Shown piece after piece: positions 1-9,166 of a stretch of 34,116 bases of DNA. Position 1 is the first letter of the stretch. The number at the start of each line of letters is the position of its first letter. Origin of the DNA: CAMDWQ01 sp964497635 (GTDB lineage: Bacteria; Omnitrophota; Gorgyraeia; 2-02-FULL-51-18). A model generated the notes under the pieces. That model did not search any database. It was not told where the DNA came from and saw only the letters and a list, made by a program, of their open reading frames with translations. The stretch lies in contig CAZCDB010000010.1 in the NCBI GenBank assembly GCA_964497635.1, positions 1-34,116 on the forward strand. Reading direction: 5' to 3'. A program made the translations under genes and the position numbers.

Positions 1-28
1 TCTCTGGGGCCTTATCTGGAGGTTTATC

Positions 29-2344
29 ATGTCAGAGCCTAAAGGGATGATTTCCGGTGACCGGAGTTTTGCGATTGTTTTTGCAGGATTATTTCTTGCG
101 TTTTTATGGCCGCTGCTTGTTTTAAAAGAGAGTTTTATTGCGGGAGATTTTTTGGATCAGCATTTGCCTTGGGCGTGGACCCTTTATGAGCAGATCCAAG
201 CGGGTCAACTGCCTTATTGGGTGCGAGGGATGGCTTGCGGTTTTCCTCTGGTGGCGGAGGGGCAAATTGGAGCTTTTTACTTTCTACACCAAATTCTTTA
301 CCGTACCTTGCCATTTATAGCCGCCTATACTTGGAGCATTCCGCTTCACTTGCTCTTGGGGGCGGGCGGAGTTTATGTGTACAGCCGCTCATTGAGACTC
401 GGTCGTCAGGCTTCGTGGCTGGCGGTTGTTCTCTTTGCTTTCGGGGGAGGCTACGGCGGGTGTTTTTCAAATACCGCTTCGCTTCGCGCTCTTACATGGC
501 TTCCCTGGTGTCTGTGGTTCTGCGAAAAAAGCCGCGCAGATACCAAGCCGACTCGCTGGTTATGGCTGACGTTCTGCGCCATCCTGCTTGGACAACAGTG
601 GCTGGCGGGTTCTTCGCAGGTAGCGCTTTATTCTTTTCTTTATGTTCTGCTTCATGAGTTTCTTGCGGGTGGGGTTAGGTCGGCGCTGAGATTTTTGGCG
701 GCTTTGACAGCGGGAATGGCGATGGCGGCCCCCCAGTTTTTTTTGACGGCGGAGCTGGTGGGTCAATCAGTGCGTGCACAAAGTGATCTGGCATTTGCCT
801 TGTGGGGCTCGGTGCCTCCGGTGTTTCCGGTGGCCCTTGTTTTTCCTGAATGGGGGAATTTGCTTGGGTTTTCATTCTATCTTGGAATCTTGCCTCTCTT
901 TTTTATTCTGGCGCTATTTTTTGTAGAAAAAAAATCAGGGGTTTGGCGCCACGGGTTTTTAGCTATTTTTTTTGCTTTGCTAGCACTTGGGAAGCTGAAT
1001 CCATTTTATATTTTTGCGGTAAAGTTATTGCATTTGGAGGCTCTAAGAAATCCGGCTAAGTTCTTGTTTTTTGCCCTGACATCCATGTGTTTTTTGGCAG
1101 GGTTTGGATTGGATGCGTTGACGACGCCCGGCGCGATGATTCGAGAAAAGAGTCGGCAATTTTTATCTTGGGCGCGGCGGCTACTGGCCCTGTTGTGGAT
1201 ATTGCCGGCTCTTGGTTTCCTTTCGTTTTTAAGTCTGAAGCCTTTTTGGCCGCAGGTGAGCAACTGGTATGTTCAGGGGGTTTTGGCGGCCAAAGGAGCA
1301 CGTGCGGCGTCAGCCGAGCACTACTTAAATCAAATGAATTCTTTTTTTTCGACCCTGGAAACTCTTTTTTCTTACGCCAATCTTTTGAATGGTCTAGCAC
1401 TTCTTTTGGCCACCGCCTGCTTTTGGCTGATTTATTTATTTCTTGAGAAAAAAATATCGATCAAAATTTTTCTTCCGCTGGTAGCCAACATTCTTTTCTT
1501 GGATCTTTTGGTATTTGGTTTTTTTCTGGGTACCGGGTTTATCGGAAACGCCGCTTCGTTGGATCGATTGAAGGTAGAGCCTTTGCTAGAAAAGCAGCTG
1601 GCTCTTGCTAAATCCAAAGAGGGATTGTGGGTAGAGTTTAGAAGCCAACATCGCCCCAATCGCTTGCCCCCCAATGCTTGGATGTATTACGGGGCTCGGG
1701 GTGCGGGTGGATACTCACCCCTTCTTTTAAAATCTTATGAGGAGCTGACTCGGGATCTGGGCATCTCAGATAGCTCTTTGGGTCGGCCTATAAGTTCACT
1801 GGATGTTTGGGCGCGGCAGAAGGGGATATTGGATGTTTTGGGGGCCCGCTGGATTCGCTCCTATCTGCCTTTATCCTTGCCTGGTCTGAAGAAAGAATCT
1901 TATGATCAGGGAACTTATTTTTATGAAAATACTCATGCGCTCCCGGAGATTGCTGTATTTTATCAGTGGCGCTTGATCCCAGAGTCCCAAGAAAGGCTTG
2001 CCTGGATGAAAAGCAAGGCTTTTAACTCTCGCCACGAAATCATTGTCACTGATTCCAAGGGATTGCCGGAAAACTACCCCTCTTTTCAGCCGGCCACTGA
2101 TGGCACAATTTTGAATGATCAGGGGAGTCGACTGGAATATCAAATCAATGCTTTGCACGATGGAGTAGTTTTTGTTCGTAACGCCGCTTATCCAGGGTGG
2201 CGCGTGTTTGTGGATGGAAAAGAAAGTTCATGGCAAAAGGTCAACCACGCCTTCATTGGATTCCCGATTTCTAGGGGTCTTCATCACATCAAGTTGCTTT
2301 ATAAGCCAAGCCATTGGCTAGAATTGTTTAAATTTTGGAAGTAA
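29..2344 (+). CDS. YfhO-family polytopic membrane protein (putative GT-C-like glycosyl transfer or lipid-linked sugar protein)
   Basis: A 771-residue integral membrane protein with about a dozen hydrophobic segments over the first 500 residues and a soluble C-terminal part. The N-terminal loop (residues 37-60, with DFLDQHLPW) and the C-terminal beta-rich segment (AAYPGWRVFVDGKE, near residue 730) are hallmarks of the YfhO family. Gram-positive YfhO proteins glycosylate lipoteichoic acid, and homologues in polysaccharide loci are thought to use polyprenyl-phosphate sugars. The start is well supported: GGAGG at 18-22 lies six bases before ATG 29. It is the first complete gene of the run and is followed by a 47-base gap. 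The family call is good; the donor, acceptor and even catalytic activity are inference. Confidence 0.8.
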   Translation: MSEPKGMISGDRSFAIVFAGLFLAFLWPLLVLKESFIAGDFLDQHLPWAWTLYEQIQAGQLPYWVRGMACGFPLVAEGQIGAFYFLHQILYRTLPFIAAYTWSIPLHLLLGAGGVYVYSRSLRLGRQASWLAVVLFAFGGGYGGCFSNTASLRALTWLPWCLWFCEKSRADTKPTRWLWLTFCAILLGQQWLAGSSQVALYSFLYVLLHEFLAGGVRSALRFLAALTAGMAMAAPQFFLTAELVGQSVRAQSDLAFALWGSVPPVFPVALVFPEWGNLLGFSFYLGILPLFFILALFFVEKKSGVWRHGFLAIFFALLALGKLNPFYIFAVKLLHLEALRNPAKFLFFALTSMCFLAGFGLDALTTPGAMIREKSRQFLSWARRLLALLWILPALGFLSFLSLKPFWPQVSNWYVQGVLAAKGARAASAEHYLNQMNSFFSTLETLFSYANLLNGLALLLATACFWLIYLFLEKKISIKIFLPLVANILFLDLLVFGFFLGTGFIGNAASLDRLKVEPLLEKQLALAKSKEGLWVEFRSQHRPNRLPPNAWMYYGARGAGGYSPLLLKSYEELTRDLGISDSSLGRPISSLDVWARQKGILDVLGARWIRSYLPLSLPGLKKESYDQGTYFYENTHALPEIAVFYQWRLIPESQERLAWMKSKAFNSRHEIIVTDSKGLPENYPSFQPATDGTILNDQGSRLEYQINALHDGVVFVRNAAYPGWRVFVDGKESSWQKVNHAFIGFPISRGLHHIKLLYKPSHWLELFKFWK

Positions 2345-2349
2345 AAGGC

Positions 2350-2355
2350 TATAAT
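2350..2355 (+). promoter_or_regulatory. Possible sigma70 -10 box before the UDP-sugar dehydrogenase
   Basis: A perfect TATAAT lies in the 47-base gap upstream of the dehydrogenase. The best -35 candidate, TTGTTT at 2324-2329, sits 20 bases away, which is too far for a good promoter. TTCAAATT then occurs twice with a 10-base period (2358-2365 and 2368-2375), in what would be the initially transcribed region. An internal promoter is possible but weakly supported. Confidence 0.3.
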
Positions 2356-2391
2356 GTTTCAAATTAATTCAAATTGAGATAGGAAGGCATC

Positions 2392-3600
2392 GTGAAAAAA
2401 AAGACTTCTAAGAAATATGACATTTGTGTGGTGGGAGGTGCGGGACATGTAGGGTTGCCTTTGGCGATTGTATTTGCCAGCAAGGGGATGAGGACGCTGG
2501 TTTATGATGTCAATGAAGCGGTGCTTGGAGTGATCCGGCGTGGCACCGTGCCCTTTATGGAAGAGGGTGCAGAGCCTTTGTTGCATAAGGTTCTTAAGAG
2601 CGGTTTGTTGGAATTGACCTCAAAGGCTTCAGGAATTCAAAGTGCTTCCAAAATCGTTGTCACCATCGGAACTCCGGTGGATGAGTTTTTAAATCCCGAT
2701 ACCAAGGTCATGAAAGACTGTTTTGATGCTATCCTGCCTTATCTTTCGGATGATCAGCTGATTATTCTCCGATCTACCGTTTATCCCGGGACGACGCGCT
2801 GGCTGCAAAACCACTTAAAGGAAAAGGGATTAAAGACCCTGGTCGCTTTCTGTCCGGAGCGTGTGGTGCAGGGGCATGCCATCGAAGAGCTTCAGCGTCT
2901 GCCGCAGATTGTGAGCGGCACCACGGCACTGGCGGAAAACATGGCGGCCAAAGTTTTTGAATCCATCGCACCGGAAGTGGTGCGGCTTGAGCCCATGGAG
3001 GCGGAGTTTGCCAAACTTTTCAATAACGCTTACCGGTATATCCAGTTTGCGACCTCCAATCAGTTTTATATGATGGCCAACACGGCCGGTTTGGATTACA
3101 ACCGGATCTTGGCCGGCATGAAAAAAAACTATCCTCGCGCCAGCGATGTACCGGGGGCGGGTTTTGCGGCGGGACCTTGTCTTTTTAAGGACACGATGCA
3201 GTTGGCGGCATTCTCAGACAACAAATTTAGTTTGGGGCATGCGGCGGTGACGATCAACGAAGGTCTGGTTTTGTACCTGATTGGACGTCTTGAAAAACGT
3301 TTTCAGCTGGAGAAGACCACGGTGGGTCTGCTGGGGATGGCATTTAAGGCCAATAGTGATGACGCCCGCTCTTCTTTAAGTTATAAATTAAAAAAAGTTC
3401 TAACTTTCCGCTGCAAAAATGTGCTCACCACGGATCCTCATGTGACAACAGATACGTCGCTTTTGCCTGTGGAAGAAGTGATCAAAAAAAGTGACGTGCT
3501 TATCCTTTGTGTACCTCACAAGGCCTACAAAAATCTTAAAATTCACGGAAAGCCGGTGGTGGATATCTGGGGCGCAATGGGTGCCGGAGTAAAAGTTTGA
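2392..3600 (+). CDS. UDP-glucose/GDP-mannose dehydrogenase family protein (probable UDP-N-acetylhexosamine 6-dehydrogenase)
   Basis: A 402-residue cytoplasmic NAD-dependent enzyme that would oxidise C6 of a UDP-hexose to the uronic acid in two steps. The N-terminal Rossmann motif VVGGAGHVGLP (about residues 11-21), the segment CPERVVQGHA, and the catalytic cysteine in GPCLFKD (about residue 263) are all present. The PERxxxGxAxxEL signature resembles WecC/WbpA-type UDP-ManNAc/GlcNAc dehydrogenases more than UDP-glucose dehydrogenase. Length is normal to slightly short. The GTG start at 2392 has AGGAAGG four bases upstream. Its stop overlaps the TTG start of the next gene. Family is certain; the exact sugar is inferred. 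Confidence 0.88.
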   Translation: MKKKTSKKYDICVVGGAGHVGLPLAIVFASKGMRTLVYDVNEAVLGVIRRGTVPFMEEGAEPLLHKVLKSGLLELTSKASGIQSASKIVVTIGTPVDEFLNPDTKVMKDCFDAILPYLSDDQLIILRSTVYPGTTRWLQNHLKEKGLKTLVAFCPERVVQGHAIEELQRLPQIVSGTTALAENMAAKVFESIAPEVVRLEPMEAEFAKLFNNAYRYIQFATSNQFYMMANTAGLDYNRILAGMKKNYPRASDVPGAGFAAGPCLFKDTMQLAAFSDNKFSLGHAAVTINEGLVLYLIGRLEKRFQLEKTTVGLLGMAFKANSDDARSSLSYKLKKVLTFRCKNVLTTDPHVTTDTSLLPVEEVIKKSDVLILCVPHKAYKNLKIHGKPVVDIWGAMGAGVKV

Positions 3601-4589
3601 TTTCAATCGGCGTTGTGGGTTTGGGATTTGGTCAGCGAGTTCATATCCCGGCTTTGCGCAAGACAGGACGTTTTCATGTGGCCGGAACTTCGTCTCGAAC
3701 TCAAGGGGATTGGAAGGCGCTGCTTCAAGATCCGACCATCACAGCGCTCTCTATCGCCATCCCACCCAAAGATCAGTACACAATTGCTTTAGCCGCGATT
3801 GAGAGGGGGAAAGCTCTTTTTTTAGAAAAGCCCTTATCTCTGGATCTTTCCCAGGCCTCGATTTTGTGCCAGAAAGCCAAAGAGCGCCATGTGCCTGCGG
3901 TGATTGATTTTGAGTTTTGTATTTTGCCCGAATGGCTCAAAGCCAAAGAGCTTCTGGACAAAAATTTTCTCGGGCCCATCGAAAGCGTCCATGTTCACTG
4001 GCATCTTCAAACGTATGCTCATCGAAATTACATTGATACCTGGAAGCGGCGGACTCGGGAAGGTGGCGGAGCTTTGTTTCAATTTGGGTCCCATGTTTTT
4101 CATTATCTAGAATGGCTTGTCGGGCCCATTCAAGTCTTATCGGCAAAGCTGTCGGGGCAAGATCAGGAAATCCCTCAGGATGATCAAGTGACGGCGCATT
4201 TTGATTTTGAAGCTGGGGCCAAAGGAAGCCTTTCTTTAAACACCAATACGCTGGATCAGGTGGGACATGTTGTGGAGATTTACGGTAGAGATGGTTTTCT
4301 CAAGCTTGAAAATAGAAGCTCGGACCCTGTTCGCGGATTTCATCTGAATTGGAAGCTAAAAAATAATGAGGTCGGTCAATTTTCTTCCGGCCCCGCAGAG
4401 GCTTCTAGTGATGGAAGAGTCGACGCTGTGGCGGCGATGGCAGAGCGTTTTGCGGATTGGATTGAAAAAGAGAAACCAGCAAAACCGTCCTGGGAAGAAG
4501 GGCTTCGTGTGCAAATGCTTTTGGATGCGGCGCTGAAGTCGTCCTCTGCCTCCGGCGCTCGCGTGAGTGTGGAAGGGGTTTCGGTATGA
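3597..4589 (+). CDS. Gfo/Idh/MocA-family NAD(P)-dependent sugar oxidoreductase
   Basis: A 330-residue oxidoreductase of the glucose-fructose oxidoreductase fold. The N-terminal nucleotide-binding motif is VVGLGFGQRVH and the catalytic lysine lies in FLEKPLS (about residue 80). The segment between the first beta strand and the IAIPP strand is noticeably shorter than in typical members, so the second Rossmann repeat is compressed. It starts with TTG, forming a TTGA overlap with the dehydrogenase stop. In O-antigen loci such as Pseudomonas wbp, WbpB of this family oxidises a UDP-hexuronate at C3 right after the dehydrogenase. Position beside the dehydrogenase fits that, but the substrate is inferred. 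Confidence 0.85.
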   Translation: MISIGVVGLGFGQRVHIPALRKTGRFHVAGTSSRTQGDWKALLQDPTITALSIAIPPKDQYTIALAAIERGKALFLEKPLSLDLSQASILCQKAKERHVPAVIDFEFCILPEWLKAKELLDKNFLGPIESVHVHWHLQTYAHRNYIDTWKRRTREGGGALFQFGSHVFHYLEWLVGPIQVLSAKLSGQDQEIPQDDQVTAHFDFEAGAKGSLSLNTNTLDQVGHVVEIYGRDGFLKLENRSSDPVRGFHLNWKLKNNEVGQFSSGPAEASSDGRVDAVAAMAERFADWIEKEKPAKPSWEEGLRVQMLLDAALKSSSASGARVSVEGVSV

Positions 4590-5581
4590 GCCGTTCGTAT
4601 CTTGTGACCGGAGGCTCGGGGTTTATTGGAGCAAGCCTTGTGAAGCGTCTTGTCCGGGACGGACATCGTGTGCGCGTCCTTGATAATTTATCGCGCGGGA
4701 AAGCCAGTCGCTTAAGTGAGTTGGAAGGAAAGATAGAGTTTATTGAGGCCGATATTCGTGATGCTTCTGCGGTGTCTGGAGCGCTTCAAGGCATGGACGG
4801 CGTATTTCATCTGGCTTTTGTCAATGGAACGGAGTTTTTTTATTCCAAGCCGGATTTGGTTTTGGATGTGGGTGTGCGGGGAATGCTTAGCGTCATCGAG
4901 GGTTGTTTTAAAAATAATGTGCGAGAGCTGATCTTAGCCTCAAGCTCCGAGGTTTATCAGACGCCTCCCAGCGTTCCCACCGATGAGACGGTGCCGCTTT
5001 CCATTCCCGATCCTTCCAACCCACGTTATTCTTACGGCGGGGCTAAGTTGATCAACGAGCTCATGGCGTTTAATTACGGTCGAGATTTTTTTAAGCGTCT
5101 GCTGATTTTTCGTCCGCACAATGTTTATGGGCCGGATATGGGCTGGGAGCATGTGCTTCCTCAATTTGTTTTAAGGATGAAAAGGCTTTGCGAGAATAGC
5201 TCTGGCGTCGTAAAATTTCCTCTTCAAGGGGATGGACGACAGACGCGCTCTTTTATTTACATTGATGATTTTACGGAAGGACTTCTTTGCGTGACAGCTA
5301 AGGGGGAACACCGCAACATTTACCATATCGGAACGCAGGAAGAGGTCTCGATGGGGGAGGTGGCGCGCTTGGTGGGGCGTACTTTTGGCCGCGAGATAGA
5401 ACTAGTTCCCGGCAAAGAGGCAGCGGGAGGGACTCCACGGCGTTGTCCGGATATCGGAAAACTCTCCAAGCTGGGTTTTAAATCCAAAATTTCGCTGTCT
5501 GAGGGAATGCCTAAGATTTGTGATTGGTACAAGGAAAACGCTTCTCTTCAACCGATTAAATCAGGAGAAATTTTAAAATGA
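4586..5581 (+). CDS. Extended-SDR nucleotide-sugar epimerase/dehydratase
   Basis: A 331-residue NAD-dependent epimerase/dehydratase. It has TGGSGFIGASL (residues 8-18), the acidic residue after strand 2 (VLDNLSRG), an SSSE segment at 119-122, and the catalytic pair Y150 and K154 (YSYGGAK). The downstream RPHNVYGPDMG motif is typical of UDP-sugar epimerases. ATG overlaps the previous stop as ATGA. It probably epimerises or dehydrates the product of the two upstream oxidoreductases, or makes a TDP/UDP-deoxysugar intermediate for the next gene, a C-methyltransferase. The exact reaction cannot be read from the sequence. Confidence 0.85.
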   Translation: MSRSYLVTGGSGFIGASLVKRLVRDGHRVRVLDNLSRGKASRLSELEGKIEFIEADIRDASAVSGALQGMDGVFHLAFVNGTEFFYSKPDLVLDVGVRGMLSVIEGCFKNNVRELILASSSEVYQTPPSVPTDETVPLSIPDPSNPRYSYGGAKLINELMAFNYGRDFFKRLLIFRPHNVYGPDMGWEHVLPQFVLRMKRLCENSSGVVKFPLQGDGRQTRSFIYIDDFTEGLLCVTAKGEHRNIYHIGTQEEVSMGEVARLVGRTFGREIELVPGKEAAGGTPRRCPDIGKLSKLGFKSKISLSEGMPKICDWYKENASLQPIKSGEILK

Positions 5582-7001
5582 CCGTTGCCGTTCAAAAAAC
5601 CGCGGGGACTCGCTCAAGCCTAGCTGTCCAGCAGTGCCAAGTGTGTGACTCCCCAAAGCTAGAGTCCGTTTTATTTATTGGCTATTTACCTCCCGTCAAT
5701 CAAATGCGCACCCTTGGTCAGCGTCCCGAGGAGCAGCCAGCCTATCCGGCGGAGCTTTTGTTTTGTGATCGGTGCAAGCTTATGCAGCTTGGGCTTATCG
5801 TGGATCCGGGGATATTATTTCCACCGGAGTATCCCTATACCAGTGGGACGACAAAAATCTTGAGGGAAAATTTTGCCGAACTTTATCAGGAATGCCGTAC
5901 GATTGTATCTTTGGATGCGGAAAGTCTGGCGGTGGACATTGGCTCTAACGATGGCACCCTTTTGTCTAATTTTAAAAATGCGGGACACCGNNNNNNNNNN
6001 NNNNNNNNNNNNNNNNNNNNNNNNNNNNNNNNNNNNNNNNNNNNNNNNNNNNNNNNNNNNNNNNNNNNNNNNNNNNNNNNNNNNNNNNNNACATTGGCTC
6101 TAACGATGGCACCCTTTTGTCTAATTTTAAAAATGCGGGACACCGTGTCCTGGGGATCGAGCCGACGCTCATGGCCCAGCTTGCCAACGAGCGCGGGATC
6201 AAATCGATGATGATGTTCTTCGGCCCTGAGGCAGCGGCTAAGGCGGTGGCTGAAAATGGGAAGGCGGCCGTTGTGACCGCAACCAATGTTTTTGCGCACA
6301 TCGAGCATGTGCATGAGATTGCCAAGAGCGTTGTTTCGATGCTGGGTGAGAAAGGTGTTTTTATTTCCGAGTCGCATTATCTGCCAAGCCTGATCGAAAC
6401 GCTTCAGTATGACACAATTTATCATGAGCATTTGCGCTATTACTCTCTAACAAGTTTAAAGTATTTGCTGGAAAGCCACGGACTTGAAATCATCCATGCC
6501 AAAAAAATCCCCACACATGGTGGCTCCATTCGTGTCTACGCGGCCCGCAAGGGAGCTTACACTCAAAAGCCAAGTGTGGAAGCCATCTTGAAGGAAGAAG
6601 CGCCGCTGGTCTCCAATCGTAAGGCTTTCGCCGAATTTAAGAAAAAAGTTTTGTTGTCTAAGCTAAAGCTCCAATCGATTCTTCTAGAGATCAAAAAGAA
6701 TGGAGGACGGGTTTATGGGATTGGCGCGCCTTCTCGTGCGAGCACCCTCATCAACTATGTGGGTTTGGATGACGGCACCCTGGATGCCGTGCTTGAGATC
6801 AAAGGTTCTTACAAAATCGGCAAATACATGCCGGGTACTTTGATTCCTGTGGAGGAAGAGTCTCGGCTTTTTCAAGACCCTCCGGAGTATGCACTCCTGC
6901 TTTCTTGGCATATCGCGGACGAGCTCATCCCCAAGCTCAAAGAAAAAGGGTTTAAGGGGAAGTTTATTGTGCCTTTGCCTGATCCTCATATTGTGAGCTG
7001 A
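5578..7001 (+). CDS. Sugar C-methyltransferase (TylC3/NovU/TcaB9 type), interrupted by an assembly gap
   Basis: A SAM-dependent C-methyltransferase for deoxysugars. The N-terminal part has a zinc-binding domain (C20, C23, C63, C66), then SAM motif I (AVDIGSNDG, 118-126). After the gap come the active-site motif YHEHLRYYS and a C-terminal domain with YGIGAPSRA, all typical of 3-C-methyltransferases acting on 4-keto-deoxy nucleotide sugars. The gene is broken only by 100 Ns at 5991-6090. The 55 bases before the gap are repeated exactly after it. Joining 5578-5990 to 6146-7001 gives 1269 bases, an intact 422-codon frame of normal family length, so the true gene is almost certainly whole. ATGA overlap with the epimerase. 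Confidence 0.85.
5936..5990 (+). repeat. 55-bp direct repeat, left copy (contig-end overlap)
   Basis: This 55-base segment ends at the N run and is identical to 6091-6145. It encodes the SAM motif I region of the methyltransferase. I read it as two contigs sharing a k-mer-length end that were scaffolded rather than merged, not as a biological repeat. Confidence 0.9.
5991..6090. other. Assembly gap of 100 N
   Basis: Exactly 100 undetermined bases, the usual placeholder for a scaffold gap of unknown size. The flanking contigs overlap by 55 bases and the gene stays in frame when they are merged, so the real gap is probably zero and the window about 155 bases too long here. Confidence 0.97.
6091..6145 (+). 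repeat. 55-bp direct repeat, right copy (contig-end overlap)
   Basis: Identical to 5936-5990 and starting at the first base after the N run. Gene callers may place a false TTG start at 6117 in this copy and report a separate truncated methyltransferase. Confidence 0.9.
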
Positions 7002-7008
7002 TCTGACG

Positions 7009-7731
7009 TTGCTCGATATTCTCATCCCCGTTTACAACGAAGGTGAAAATATTCTCCCCGTTCTGGATCTTTTTGGGCGTCAGATCAAAACACCTTTTCG
7101 TGTGCTCATCTGCTACGACCACGATCAGGACACCACACTTCCAGTACTTTCAAAAATCACTCCCAGTTTTCCCATTGTTTTGGTTAAAAATGAAGGTCGG
7201 GGCGTGCATGGGGCCATCATGACGGGTTTTAAAAAAAGTCAGGCGGAAGCGGTGATCGTCTATCCAGCGGATGATGATAAAAATGTCGGGATTTTGGATG
7301 GGATGGCACAGAAATTTCACCAGGGTTATGACATCGTGGCGCCAAGCCGTTTTATGAAGGGTGGCTGTATGGTGGGTTGCCGGTGGCTGAAGGCCTCGCT
7401 AGTGCGAACGGCGGCCTTTATTTTATATCACGTGGCGGGGCTCCCAACGCATGATGCGACCAATGGTTTTCGTCTTTTTTCTCGTCGAGTGATTCAAGAA
7501 ATCCCAGTGGAGTCGACCGAAGGGTTTGCGTATAGCATCGAGCTTTTGGTGAAGGCGCATCGTCGCGGCTTAAAAATTACCGAAGTTCCTTCCTCGTGGT
7601 TTGAAAGAAAGCAGGGGACCAGCCGCTTTAAAATTTTAAAATGGCTGCCAATCTATTTGCGCTGGTTTTTTTACGCGTTTGCCAGTAAATTTGCCTGTTG
7701 TGGGAGCGCTTGTGCGGGCAACCGCGCTTAA
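7009..7731 (+). CDS. Family 2 glycosyltransferase, DPM1/polyprenyl-phosphate-sugar synthase-like
   Basis: A 240-residue GT-A fold transferase that begins directly with the first beta strand (LDILIPVYNEGENI, residues 2-15) and carries an acidic metal-binding motif DDD at 88-90. The later THDATNGFRLF and SIELL motifs are typical of dolichyl/polyprenyl-phosphate mannose or glucose synthases. It has no C-terminal membrane domain. The likely job is to load a sugar on undecaprenyl phosphate, which the GT-C proteins encoded next would use. The TTG start at 7009 lies seven bases after the methyltransferase stop, with only a weak ribosome site. The end overlaps the next gene. Confidence 0.85.
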   Translation: MLDILIPVYNEGENILPVLDLFGRQIKTPFRVLICYDHDQDTTLPVLSKITPSFPIVLVKNEGRGVHGAIMTGFKKSQAEAVIVYPADDDKNVGILDGMAQKFHQGYDIVAPSRFMKGGCMVGCRWLKASLVRTAAFILYHVAGLPTHDATNGFRLFSRRVIQEIPVESTEGFAYSIELLVKAHRRGLKITEVPSSWFERKQGTSRFKILKWLPIYLRWFFYAFASKFACCGSACAGNRA

Positions 7732-9166
7732 ACCCTCTGTTTTTTTGGTGTTGCTTCTGGCTGCAGCCCTTCGTTTTTTTAATCTCGACATTCCTTTTCT
7801 GGAACCTTTTAACAATTATTCCCGGCAGTCCATGTGTGCTTCGGTGGCCCGTAATTTTTATGAAAAAGGTTTTAAGCTCTTTTATCCCGAAATTGATGAA
7901 AATGGGACCGGGCCCTCGCTTTATAATGTTGAATTTCCCATCCTTCCTTACGTAATGGCCCTGGGGTACAAGCTGGCGGGGGGAGTTCGTGAGGGGATTG
8001 CTCGCTCTGTCTCTGTTTTTATTTCTCTGGGGTTTCTTTGGATGCTTTATTTGCTTGTTCGCAAGGCGGAGGATGAGCTTACCGCTTTGTGGGCTCTGAT
8101 TTTCGTGTCCCTTTCGCCGATGGTGGTTGCTTTGAGCCGCTCGGTGCAACCGGATATCGGGATGCTCTTTACCGCGACAACAGCGCTCTATCTTTTTTTC
8201 TGCTATCACGAGGTGGGGAAGCGTCGTCTTTTGTATTTTTCGGCTCTTTTTTTGATGTTGGCTGTGGCTATGAGAATCTACGCGCTCTATTTCTTTTTGC
8301 CGATGATTTATCTGACTTGGGAAAAAGAGGGGGTTTCTTTTTTAAAAAGACCCCGCTATTACGTCTACGCGCTCATTGTCTGTCTTGCGCTGAGTTGGTA
8401 CGCCTATATGATTTGGATGGGGAAGCAGGAAGTTCTTTGTTATGAGCCTTACCGGCATTCTTTGGCAACCGCGGGAATGAGTTTTTTTGATTTTTTAAAA
8501 CCCGCCCATTTACTTTTGCCCGGGAAAGCCGTTTTTTTACATCTTTTGACTCCGATTGGCGCTCTGCTATTTTTGCTGGGGCTTTTTGACAAAGCCAAGA
8601 ATCGCCGATTTTTTTTGGTGTGGTTGCTCTCAACAGCGATGTATCTTATTTTGGTTTGGCGAACCGCTGTGATTCATCCCTATTATTTTTTACCTTTGGC
8701 GGCGCCCTGTGCATTTTTTGTAGCCAAGGGCGCTCAGAAAATAAGGCCTTTTTGGATTATCTGGGTCCTGGCTTTATTGGTGTTTGCAAATGTCAGCTAT
8801 TATTATCAGAAGCTTTATTTTGTTCCCAAGGAGCGGATGCTTGTCGTTGAGGCGGGCAAGGCCGTTGACACACTTACCCCTAACAACGCCATCGTGGTGG
8901 CCGCGTATGACTCAAGCCCGATCCAAGTGTATTATAATCATCGCCGCGGTTGGGTGATGGATTTGTCGGCGAAGGATGAACAAGCACTTGTAAACGAGCT
9001 TAAAGGATGGATTGAAAAAGGCGCGACTCACTGGATGACTTCTAAGCTAGAGCTTTTGAATCAAAGACCTGTGTTTCAAGACTATCTTTTAAGGCATTCA
9101 AAGCCTATAAAGCTGTCAGGTAGGGGGTATGCCATTTTTGACTTGTCTGAGAGGGGTGAACAGTGA
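7712..9166 (+). CDS. GT39/ArnT-like polytopic membrane glycosyltransferase (GT-C)
   Basis: A membrane protein of about 484 residues with some ten to twelve hydrophobic segments. The first periplasmic loop contains an acidic motif region (PFLEPFNNYSRQ) followed by LYNVEFPILPY, as in PMT/ArnT-like enzymes that transfer sugars from polyprenyl phosphates. I chose GTG 7712 because GGGAG at 7702-7706 is five bases upstream and the overlap with the previous gene is then 20 bases. A TTG at 7679 would add 11 residues without a visible ribosome site. It follows a DPM1-like synthase, the classical donor-synthase and transferase pairing. Acceptor unknown. Confidence 0.78.
   Translation: MRATALKPSVFLVLLLAAALRFFNLDIPFLEPFNNYSRQSMCASVARNFYEKGFKLFYPEIDENGTGPSLYNVEFPILPYVMALGYKLAGGVREGIARSVSVFISLGFLWMLYLLVRKAEDELTALWALIFVSLSPMVVALSRSVQPDIGMLFTATTALYLFFCYHEVGKRRLLYFSALFLMLAVAMRIYALYFFLPMIYLTWEKEGVSFLKRPRYYVYALIVCLALSWYAYMIWMGKQEVLCYEPYRHSLATAGMSFFDFLKPAHLLLPGKAVFLHLLTPIGALLFLLGLFDKAKNRRFFLVWLLSTAMYLILVWRTAVIHPYYFLPLAAPCAFFVAKGAQKIRPFWIIWVLALLVFANVSYYYQKLYFVPKERMLVVEAGKAVDTLTPNNAIVVAAYDSSPIQVYYNHRRGWVMDLSAKDEQALVNELKGWIEKGATHWMTSKLELLNQRPVFQDYLLRHSKPIKLSGRGYAIFDLSERGEQ

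Noticed and set aside
1..42. Possible tail of an upstream gene (open frame ending TAA at 40-42, overlapping the YfhO start by 14 bases)
   Set aside because: Two plus-strand frames besides that of YfhO are open in this short end, so the sequence does not say which, if any, is coding.
5886..6431. Minus-strand open frame across the assembly gap, and other long minus-strand frames such as 24258-24809 and 7628-8209
   Set aside because: They are antisense to clearly conserved genes, have no family motifs and no matching ribosome sites.
6117..7001. A separate methyltransferase gene starting at TTG 6117
   Set aside because: That start lies inside the duplicated contig end; removing the duplication joins it in frame to 5578-5990.
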